DNA from: CAYXUW01 sp964468375
GTDB taxonomy: Bacteria; Planctomycetota; Phycisphaerae; Sedimentisphaerales; Anaerobacaceae
Direction: 5' to 3'
Length of the DNA stretch: 19,985 bases
Assembly (NCBI GenBank): GCA_964468375.1
Contig: CAYXUW010000032.1
Span: forward strand, 1 to 19,985
The translations under genes and the position numbers were made by a program. Shown in pieces: positions 6,478 through 15,000 of this stretch (positions are counted from its first letter, which is position 1; each line of letters opens with the position of its first letter). The notes beneath the pieces were generated by a model. That model worked only from the letters and a program-made list of their open reading frames with translations, ran no database searches and had not been told where the DNA came from.

Positions 6478-9400
6478 ATGAAAGTAATAAAACCGAAAAT
6501 CGAATGTTTATTTGTAGCACTTATAGTGCTGATGTTAGTTGGAAGTGGGGTTTCAGCTGCAACTGCCGGGCTGAACGTGTCTGTAATTACACAGCAGGAC
6601 GTGACCGGCGCAACAAATATGGAAGTTGCTACGCCGGATTTAGGACCCGCTCAGTTGAAGACCTTACCCAGCGGGGGAGCAGTGGTGCAATTGGGGAAGC
6701 TTCCGCAGGGCGGCGAGCCCGGAGACCCGATGCTGCCTTACAGTCTGGTGCGACTTTTGGTGCCGCCTGATGCAGACCTGACTAAGGTGAAGGCAGAATT
6801 ATCATCCGGTACCTGGGAAGAATTGCCCGGCGAATATGAAATTGCGCCGGCACCACCAGCGGCACATACGGCAGAGGACGGTCCTGTAATTAGCTGGGGC
6901 AATAAGGATAAGTCTATCATTATCAACGGACGGGATTCTACAATTTATGGAAGAAACGCTTACTTTCCGACAGAAGCTGTGCAGCTTGTTTCTGTCGGTC
7001 AGTTTCGTCAATGGAAGCTTGTAGAATTCAAGGTGTGGATGGCTTCTTACAATCCGGTGAAAAAGACGGTGCGCGTACTCAGGAACGCTGTAGTTACACC
7101 TTCGATCCCAAAATTGCCGGCTAATCTTGCCGTTGGTTTGAGTTCTTCAAATCCGCCGGTGCTGCCTGGTGCGGCCGAGTTTGCTTCACAGTTGTTACTT
7201 GAGGTAGACAATCCGCAGGACCTTGAGACGTTTTACGGAGGATTAGAAGGCGCTCCCGGCCTGGTTCCGGCTGACTATGTTATTATTACCACCAATACGA
7301 TTGTAACCAACAGTACTAAACTAGCCAGTTTCATTCTGGACAAGCAGGCCCAGGGATATACTGTCAAAACCGTTACAGAGGCAGCAGCGGCGGCGGATGA
7401 TACCCACTATGTCTCTGGGGCCAGCTGTGATGCGCGGGCCGACAATATTCGTTCCTGGCTAAAAAACCACTACTTGGGTGACGGGACAGAATATGTGCTG
7501 CTTATTGGTGATCCGCACCCCGACACTTTCAGTTCCACAACCTCAATACCAATGAAGTGGACATGGCCCCGCAGTACTAAGACTAGTGACAGGTCAGCAC
7601 CAAGCGATATGTACTTTGCAGAGCTGAGCAACGTGTGGAATCTTGATGGAGACGGCATGTACGGCGAATTCGTTGGTGATTATGGAGCCGGCGGTTGTGA
7701 CAAGTTCTGCGAAGTGAAAATCGGCCGGATTCCTTTCTATGGTACTTATACAGACCTTGATTCGATATTGCAGAAGTCCATCGACTACCGCAATGCAAGC
7801 GGCGACCTGTCCTGGCGGGCCAAAGTCTTGATACCCGCTGCAGTATCGAATTGGCAGCCTCAGGATGATTCTCCTTACGACGGGACTGATGATTATTCTT
7901 GGGGTGATACTTTCGGCGACGACTGGGGCGAGGACGTGAAATCAAACGCCTCCAGTGCCGGATTCAGCACATATACACTTTATGAGAAAAGCGGATGTTA
8001 TGCTGACGGCTCGGCTTATCCTTTAACAGCGTGCAATGCGTCTCTGACCAAGGCTAATGTCAAAGCCGAGTGGCCGAACAAATATGGTTTTGTCACCTGG
8101 TGGGGGCATGGCAACCAGACCGGTGCGTATCGTAGAACTTGGAATAGTGATAACTATGGTGGCGGAGCCGATAACTGGACACAACATCCATATGAGACCT
8201 CCGATACTGCATTTTTCCAGAGCGCGGATTGCGCAGTTTTGGATGATAGCTGCCCATCATTTGTTGTTCAGGTGTCCTGCCATAATGGCTATCCTGAGTT
8301 TTCCAACAATCTGGGCTATAGCCTCCTGAAGCAGGGTGCCATTGGTACCATCTCCGGAACCAGAGTTACCTGGTATGCGATTGGGTCGTGGGATACGAGC
8401 CTTGGCGCATCAGTTGGTGACAATGCTTCTTACGGATACTATATGTTCGATGAGATGGGCGTGAATAACAATGATGTGGGCACAGCCCTTGTAAACTGCA
8501 AATCCAGCTTCGGCACCGGCTGGGCCAGCGGCGCATCCTGGATGAACATGGTTGAATTCAGCCTGTACGGTGACCCTGCACTTGCTCTTGTTGTGACTGG
8601 TTCCGGTCCGGTAGTGAAATGGGAGCAGCCGCCCGATGAGACTTACGATGGTATAGATATTCGCTGTGACCGTTCCGATGGAATTAACCGCATACTGGCG
8701 GATGATTTCGAATGCACGATGACCGGACCGATTGATGAGGTTGTTTTCTGGGGTTCCTGGCAAAGCGATGTCAGAGGCGAAATCAAAAGAATTCACCTCA
8801 GCATTCACAGCGACGACCCTCGTGGACCGAGCGGCTGGTCAGAGCCAAATGAACTATTATGGGAGGGGGATTTCTATGCTGCTGATTTTACTGAGACGCT
8901 TTATCAGAATTTAGAGCCGGAATGGTTCTGGGACCCGACAGCAGATGATCCACCGCCTATCGAAGGGGAACATGTTGAGATATGGCAGTACGACATATCC
9001 ATTGATTCAAATCAATTTGTACAGGAGGGTGACCCGTGCAATCCGATTGTTTACTGGCTTGATATCTGGGTTGAGTTGGAGCCCAACGACTATGACCCCA
9101 GGTTTGGGTGGAAAACCTCATCCGTGCATTGGAACGATGATGCAGTTTATTGGGATGATGGTATGATGGAGTGGCAAGAGCTGCGTTATCCGCAGGAGCA
9201 CCAGCTATACCCAGATTCTATTGATTTGTCGTTTAGGATTGTTACGGGTGAGGAAGAAGAGCCGAACAATGTGAAGTGGCTGCAGGAGCCGGACAGGTCA
9301 ACTAACGGTATGGATATTCGGGTAGACCGCAGCGACGGCGTTCCGAGGATTATGGCCGATGATTTCGAATGTACGACGACAGGTTTGATTACGGATGTTC

Positions 9401-11676
9401 ATCTCTGGGGCTCCTGGAAATACGATGAGAAAGGTGAAATTACCAATATACACCTTAGTATTCACAGTGACGACCCTGTTGGTTCTGGCGGCTCAGACCC
9501 GGACAATGAATACTCGAAGCCGGACATCTTGTTGTGGGAGAAGGATTTTGGGCCGACGGAGTTCGTTGAGAGTTTGTACTATCCGTATCCTGACGGAATG
9601 TATGAGTGGTGGTGGGATATAACCAATGGTATATTGATTCCGACTGGTGACCAAAAGATTTGGAAGTATGATATTGACATTGACCCTGCTGGAGCATTCA
9701 GACAGCAAGGTGACCCATGTCAGCCGATTATTTACTGGCTTGATGTTTATGTAGAAACAGACACTGGATATGAGTTCGGCTGGAAGACTCGTCAGTGGCC
9801 CGATCACTATAAAGATGATGCTGTTTACTCCGACGTCCTACCTCCTGATTGGCAGGAGCTGCGGTATCCGGCAATTCATGAGTACCAAGGCGATTCTATC
9901 GATATGGCATTTGCGATTACGACCGAGGCTAATGAGCCGAACGAGCCCAGCAAGCCATTGATGCCGCATACAAAGTGGTCTCAGCCGCCGATTGAGATTG
10001 AGCCGACATCAGCAGTTCCAAGGTATTGCGGCTGGGATCAGAAATCCTATAAGTCTTATCAAGAGACCTACTGGACAATCGTCGCAGATGATTTCCGATG
10101 TATTGGCAGTATGCCGGTGACAAGCATTCACTGGTGGGGTTCTTACTCCGGTTGGGAATGGCCGTGGGCGCATGGAGCACTTCCGCCCCTTCAACCGGAT
10201 GCCTGGTGGATAGGTTTCTGGAGTAATGTCCCCGCGGGCACACCGCCTCACAATTTGAATTTTAGTTATCCGGGTGAAGTGCTGCACAGCGTAACAATAG
10301 ATGCAAACCGTGTTACCTTTGAGGAAGTCGGTTACGATGAGTATTATCATTACTATCCCAATGATATTTGCTATCAGTACAACGTTGACTTGGAACCTAA
10401 TGAGGTATTCTGGCAGTATGATTATAATGATTTGACGGAGGACAACATCTACTGGATAAGCATCGTGGCACTTTATCAAATTGATATTTACCCGGAATAT
10501 CCATGGGGCTGGAAGACACGACAGTGGCACTGGATGGATGATGCTGTAACGTTCCAAACGACTATAGAGCCCAACGTTGGTTTTGTTACCGACCCCTGTA
10601 ACGTCTGGCCGATGATGGACCCTGTATGGGGTGAAAGCGTTGATGTTTCATTTGAACTTGATACGGACCCGAACTACATCAAGTGGGAACAGCTCTATAC
10701 GGGTATTCGGCACTGGCTGCACTACGAGGATGAAGAAAGCATGTTTAATATGGAGATTCCTGAAGAGGAAACGCTGGTTGCCGATGACTGGCAGTGTTTG
10801 GGCGAGACACCGATTACGGCGATTTCCTGGTGGGGCTCTTATATCGGCTATGGTTATGAAGCGTGTACCTATGGTCCGTTTATGCCTTTGCCGGTTCCGC
10901 CTGACAGGTTTGAGCTGGCTATATGGACCGATGTGCCGGCGGGTGCCGATCCGTGCTATACCTATAGTCATCCTGGTGAGCAAATTTGGACGTATGAGGC
11001 TAGAGAATATGACGAAGTTCTTGTCGGGTATGACAAGTATCCACACGGAGAGCCGAACGAGCCGGTCTTCAGGTATTCGGTGCGGCTGCCTAAGGATATG
11101 TGGTTCATGCAGCCGGATGTCAACAGTATCTTCTGGCTCAGCGTCCGGGCAGTATATGACTTCAATCAGCCCAATTATCTGTGGGGCTGGACGAATCATG
11201 AGCACGTCTTCAATGATGATGCGGTTCAAGGTTACTGGGATTTAGGTGAATGGAAATGGAGAGAACTGTACGACCAGACCGAAGCCAGTGAAGATATGTC
11301 GTTTATTTTGTTCACCGAGCCGGATTGTATTAATAAAACTGCTACCGAGTACAATAATTGGGTTTACTGGAACAAGCCTGCTTGTTGGTGCTATCAGAGG
11401 CAGTGCCGCGGTGACGCAGATGGCCTGAAGTTGGGTCCGTTCTGGGTCAGTGGCAACGACTTGACTGCGTTGAGGAACTGTATCGGCAAGTTGGAGCCTG
11501 CGATGCCTCCCGGTTGTGAATGCTGTGACTTCGACCACTCGAAGTTGGGTCCGTTCTGGGTCAGCGGTAACGACTTGGCAATACTCAGGCAGTATATTGG
11601 CAAGTTGGAAGCACTAGTACCAATTTGCGACCAGCCTCCAATATATACGGGGCCTTACAACTTTTGGACGAACTAA
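6478..11676 (+). CDS. Secreted gingipain-like C25 peptidase with four C-terminal repeats and dockerin-like tail
   Basis: A 1732-residue exported cysteine peptidase. Signal peptide about 1-29 (basic MKVIKPK, hydrophobic core, VSAATA). Residues about 45-250 resemble the C25 propeptide, including GEPGDPMLPY and a WKLVEFKVWMASYNP strand pair. The caspase-fold C25 domain spans about 266-705: DYVIITT start, YVLLIGDPHPD, IGRIPFYG, predicted catalytic His544 in WWGHGNQTG and Cys601 in VSCHNGYPE, ending LYGDPALALV. Four repeats of about 220 residues follow (starting near 712, 930, 1162, 1400) with a K-W-x-Q start, (V/A)DDFxC, WGSY or WGSW, an IYW or FWLSV strand, WGWKT and DDAV; this may be the planctomycete family DUF7901, a name given from memory. 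Tandem dockerin-like units lie at 1643-1668 and 1682-1710. Strong AGGAGG precedes the ATG. Extracellular proteolysis is expected; the target and anchor are unknown. Confidence 0.9.
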   Translation: MKVIKPKIECLFVALIVLMLVGSGVSAATAGLNVSVITQQDVTGATNMEVATPDLGPAQLKTLPSGGAVVQLGKLPQGGEPGDPMLPYSLVRLLVPPDADLTKVKAELSSGTWEELPGEYEIAPAPPAAHTAEDGPVISWGNKDKSIIINGRDSTIYGRNAYFPTEAVQLVSVGQFRQWKLVEFKVWMASYNPVKKTVRVLRNAVVTPSIPKLPANLAVGLSSSNPPVLPGAAEFASQLLLEVDNPQDLETFYGGLEGAPGLVPADYVIITTNTIVTNSTKLASFILDKQAQGYTVKTVTEAAAAADDTHYVSGASCDARADNIRSWLKNHYLGDGTEYVLLIGDPHPDTFSSTTSIPMKWTWPRSTKTSDRSAPSDMYFAELSNVWNLDGDGMYGEFVGDYGAGGCDKFCEVKIGRIPFYGTYTDLDSILQKSIDYRNASGDLSWRAKVLIPAAVSNWQPQDDSPYDGTDDYSWGDTFGDDWGEDVKSNASSAGFSTYTLYEKSGCYADGSAYPLTACNASLTKANVKAEWPNKYGFVTWWGHGNQTGAYRRTWNSDNYGGGADNWTQHPYETSDTAFFQSADCAVLDDSCPSFVVQVSCHNGYPEFSNNLGYSLLKQGAIGTISGTRVTWYAIGSWDTSLGASVGDNASYGYYMFDEMGVNNNDVGTALVNCKSSFGTGWASGASWMNMVEFSLYGDPALALVVTGSGPVVKWEQPPDETYDGIDIRCDRSDGINRILADDFECTMTGPIDEVVFWGSWQSDVRGEIKRIHLSIHSDDPRGPSGWSEPNELLWEGDFYAADFTETLYQNLEPEWFWDPTADDPPPIEGEHVEIWQYDISIDSNQFVQEGDPCNPIVYWLDIWVELEPNDYDPRFGWKTSSVHWNDDAVYWDDGMMEWQELRYPQEHQLYPDSIDLSFRIVTGEEEEPNNVKWLQEPDRSTNGMDIRVDRSDGVPRIMADDFECTTTGLITDVHLWGSWKYDEKGEITNIHLSIHSDDPVGSGGSDPDNEYSKPDILLWEKDFGPTEFVESLYYPYPDGMYEWWWDITNGILIPTGDQKIWKYDIDIDPAGAFRQQGDPCQPIIYWLDVYVETDTGYEFGWKTRQWPDHYKDDAVYSDVLPPDWQELRYPAIHEYQGDSIDMAFAITTEANEPNEPSKPLMPHTKWSQPPIEIEPTSAVPRYCGWDQKSYKSYQETYWTIVADDFRCIGSMPVTSIHWWGSYSGWEWPWAHGALPPLQPDAWWIGFWSNVPAGTPPHNLNFSYPGEVLHSVTIDANRVTFEEVGYDEYYHYYPNDICYQYNVDLEPNEVFWQYDYNDLTEDNIYWISIVALYQIDIYPEYPWGWKTRQWHWMDDAVTFQTTIEPNVGFVTDPCNVWPMMDPVWGESVDVSFELDTDPNYIKWEQLYTGIRHWLHYEDEESMFNMEIPEEETLVADDWQCLGETPITAISWWGSYIGYGYEACTYGPFMPLPVPPDRFELAIWTDVPAGADPCYTYSHPGEQIWTYEAREYDEVLVGYDKYPHGEPNEPVFRYSVRLPKDMWFMQPDVNSIFWLSVRAVYDFNQPNYLWGWTNHEHVFNDDAVQGYWDLGEWKWRELYDQTEASEDMSFILFTEPDCINKTATEYNNWVYWNKPACWCYQRQCRGDADGLKLGPFWVSGNDLTALRNCIGKLEPAMPPGCECCDFDHSKLGPFWVSGNDLAILRQYIGKLEALVPICDQPPIYTGPYNFWTN

Positions 11677-11689
11677 GACGGGAGATTTT
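11386..11689 (+). repeat. 304-nt identical block, copy 1
   Basis: Identical base for base, as far as I can compare by eye, to 16036-16339. It covers the last 97 codons of the C25 gene (both dockerin-like units and the FWTN end), the stop and 13 nt beyond. Flanks on both sides diverge. Inside it the segment coding KLGPFWVSGNDL occurs twice with only two silent changes. Confidence 0.93.
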
Positions 11690-11700
11690 GTTAGATTTAG

Positions 11701-11737
11701 AAGAGCCGGCAGTAGTTAACTGCCGGCTCTTTTTTTT
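11701..11737 (+). terminator. Rho-independent terminator after C25 gene
   Basis: A 13-bp stem, AAGAGCCGGCAGT paired with ACTGCCGGCTCTT, with a 5-nt loop and eight or more T residues. It begins 25 nt after the stop. The same hairpin follows the S8 gene. Confidence 0.93.
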
Positions 11738-11864
11738 CGCGAGCAAGTATAGTGCCAATAAATTGGGGGAAATACCAAAAAAGCTTGCGTATTTGCTTGT
11801 TATCAAAGGGCTTATGCAATTTGCTTCGATAGTGCCAAGAATACGAATATTTATGGCAATTTTC

Positions 11865-11892
11865 TTGACTTTTATTAGAGGGGATATAAAAT
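11865..11892 (+). promoter_or_regulatory. Promoter of the S8 protease gene
   Basis: TTGACT (11865-11870), 16 nt, TAAAAT (11887-11892), in the same position relative to the start codon as the C25 promoter. Predicted leader about 120 nt. Confidence 0.8.
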
Positions 11893-11931
11893 CGCTAATG
11901 CCATTGCGGATTTAATTGAGGAGTATTTTAC

Positions 11932-12006
11932 ATGTTTTTCCCTCACCTTTTCTGCCATTTCTGTGCGTTCGTAAGAGGTAAAGAGCGAATTTTTATTTAT
12001 GTTTAG
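11932..12006 (+). CDS. Leader upstream ORF 2 (24 codons), hypothetical
   Basis: ATG follows GAGGAG (11918-11923) with 8-nt spacing. The product would begin MFFPHLFCHFCAF and end RIFIYV. Its TAG stop (12004-12006) overlaps the AGGAGG ribosome site (12005-12010) of the S8 gene, an arrangement that would couple its translation to that of the protease. The Phe/Cys/His-rich start is shared with leader ORF 1. No homology to known leader peptides is claimed. Confidence 0.4.
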   Translation: MFFPHLFCHFCAFVRGKERIFIYV

Positions 12007-12018
12007 GAGGATTCAATT

Positions 12019-15000
12019 ATGTACAGGATACTAAAATTAAAATTTGGAGGTTTATTGATGATTTTTATAGCACTGATATTGTCAATAACCGTGGCATCAG
12101 TACCCCCGAAGGCAGAGGCAGGATCTAGTCATTACTACTACTATTTCAAAGAAAAGCAGGCGCTGGGTGTGGATACGAACAGGATAGCAGTGCTGGAGCG
12201 GACCAAGGTGCGTGCTACAAACAGGTTTGAGGCGTTTGGAATTGCTGATGAAGATGTCGAGGCCCACGCCCTGGAGGGCTGGTCGCTAACGAAGGTCCCG
12301 GCCGGGGTGCGAACTGTCGAGGAGGTGTCGCAATTGGTGGGCCAGATGAGTGCGGCCGAAGCAGCAGATTTCATTTCACCCGTGTTTACCGATGCGAAGG
12401 GCGGACCGGTTATTATCGTTCCGGACATATTGATGCGATTTAACGAAGGAGTCAGCAGTGAAGAGGCTGAGGCGATCCTGACCGAAGCGGACGTAGGAAC
12501 TATCGCGGAGAAAGACTGGGCCGGCATGTCCGGAGCCTACCGGATAAGAACTACATCTCGCGACGGATTTGAAGTATTGGCAGCAGCTAATTGGCTGGCT
12601 GAGCGCGAGGAGGTGAGGTACGCGTCGCCGGATATGATTGTGACGGGGCAGACAGAGTATATTCCCAGCGACCCCTTGTTCCCAGACTGCTGGGGACTAC
12701 ACAATACGGGTCAAGAGGGAGGGACCGTGGATATGGACATGGATGGACCTGAGGCTTGGGATATAACCACTGGCGATCCGAGCGTCATAGTTGTGATACT
12801 CGACTGCGGAGTGGAGCAAAGCCATCCTGACATTCACCAGAGGCCTGGATACGATTTTACCGGCGCAGGCGGTGGGGGCGGGCCGGTAAATTCTTATGAT
12901 AATCACGGCACGGCGGTGGCCGGCTGTGTCTCTGCTATGATTAACGGGCTAGGTGTCGTTGGTATAGCACCGAACTGTAAGATTGCCTCGGCGCGGGTTC
13001 ATACCACGACGTCGTCATCCGGTAGTTTCTCTTTTTACATAAGCCATGTTGTGAACGGAATCGAATGGGCAGTGACCATTGGTGCGCGGATTACGAACAA
13101 CAGCAACAGCTATGACGGATTTTATTCAGCAATAACGAACAAGTATCAAGATACGTACCAGAACCACGAGATTATCCACTTTGCTGCAGCAGGTAATTAC
13201 TCCTCTTCCTCAATTACCTATCCCGCCAACCTTAGCTCGGTGAACGCGGTGGCAGCGATTGACCGTGACGGCAGTCTGGCTAGCTTTAGTAATTACGGTA
13301 ATGGTTTGGCGTTTTCGGCACCGGGTGTGGAAATTAACACAACAGACCGTACAGGCAGCAGTGGTTATGACCCTGGTGACTACCACGTGGGAAACGGAAC
13401 CTCGTATGCCTCGCCCTACGCAGCTGGTGTGGCAGCGATTCTGCTGTCCATTTGGCCGTCTTTGTCAGCCGAGGGTGTAGAACAAATAATGCAAGACAAC
13501 TGCTTCGACCTCGGAACTGCGGGTTACGATACAACGTTCGGATGGGGACTTGTCAACGCCTACTTTAGTGTTGATGTGAAACCATTGACCCCGCATACGA
13601 AATGGTCTCAGCCACCTGTGGAGGTTGACCCGAATTCGTACATACCAATTTACTGCGGCTGGGATGAGCAGTCCCACAATGTGGTCGATCCTCCGACGCC
13701 GTTGATGAAGATAGTTGCAGACGATTTTAGATGTATAGGCACAATGCCGGTGACGAGCATCCACTGGTGGGGCTCATATGTAGGCTGGGAGGGCCTGAAG
13801 CCTCCGGAACCTGCACCTACTTCCTGGCAAATAGCTTTCTGGAGCAACGTGCCCGCAGGTGTTAATGCCCCATACAGCTACCCGGAGAAGCCGCTGTGGC
13901 AAATCGATATTCCCTACGAGCGTGTGGACGTTAATATAGTAGCTCAGGATTACTTACCTGAAATACCGTACCCAGATAACTGCTTCCAGTATAACGTTGA
14001 GCTTGAGCATGATGAGATATTCTGGCAGAATGAGTTCATTGACGATACGAATGACAACATTTTCTGGATTAGCGTCGCAGCGGAGTATAATAATGTTGTG
14101 CCTTCTTACCCCTGGGGCTGGAAGACCCGTCCGTGGAGCTGGACGGACGATGCGGTGACATTCGTTGTTGATGAGCCCAACGAAAATACGGTTCTTGACC
14201 CAAATAGTATAACGCCTCTTGAATATGAGGGTGAGAGTTATGATGTTTGTTTCGAGCTTGATACTGACCCCAACTGGATTAAATGGGAGCAGCTCTATAC
14301 CGGAATCCGTAACTGGCCGCACTACGAGGACGAAAAAAGTATGTTCAATCTGCCGTATCCCGAAGAGGAGCGGCTGGTTGTCGACGATTGGCCCTGTGAT
14401 TCGAACGGAGCAGTCTCGGCTATTGTATGGTGGGGCTCTTATATCGGCTATGGCTACGAAGCATGCCAGGGTCCTGTAACGAACATGCCGGTCCCACCGG
14501 ATAGATTCCAGCTAAAGATTTGGACCGACGTACCAGCGGGTGGTGAAGTAACAGTAGCTGCTGGTAGCGACAACGGTTACGTTTACGTCTATGACGGCGC
14601 AGGGAATCTCTTGTGGAATTACGATACAGGTACGAATGTTGTTTCGGTAGATGTGTCGGATGATGGTCATTACATAGCGGTTGGTAGCTACCAAAATAAG
14701 CTTTACCTCTTCAACAAAGCTGGCACTAAGCTATGGGAGAAAAGTTTGAATATATCGAGTAGTGGCGGTGGCTCTCAGGGCACTGAGTCAAAAACGGTTG
14801 CAATCTCAGCTGATGGAGGATATGTGGTTGCAGCTTGTTCAGACGGCCTCTATGTCTATAACAACGATGGCACATCGCACTGGTCCCATCCGGAAAGAGA
14901 GACCTGCGTTGACATTTCGCCTGACGGAAACTACATAGCGGCGTGTGACTTCGTGAGTGGTGTTGTTCGATTCTTCTCGATCGCAAACAGTACTCCATCA

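Larger units (their letters stand above)
11767..12018 (+). repeat. Upstream block copy 2 (homologous to 6224-6477)
   Basis: Most of the 342-nt gap between the C25 and S8 genes. After the terminator and about 30 nt with no recognisable content, this block repeats the landmarks of the C25 upstream region up to the ATG. It contains the S8 promoter, leader and upstream ORF. Confidence 0.85.
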
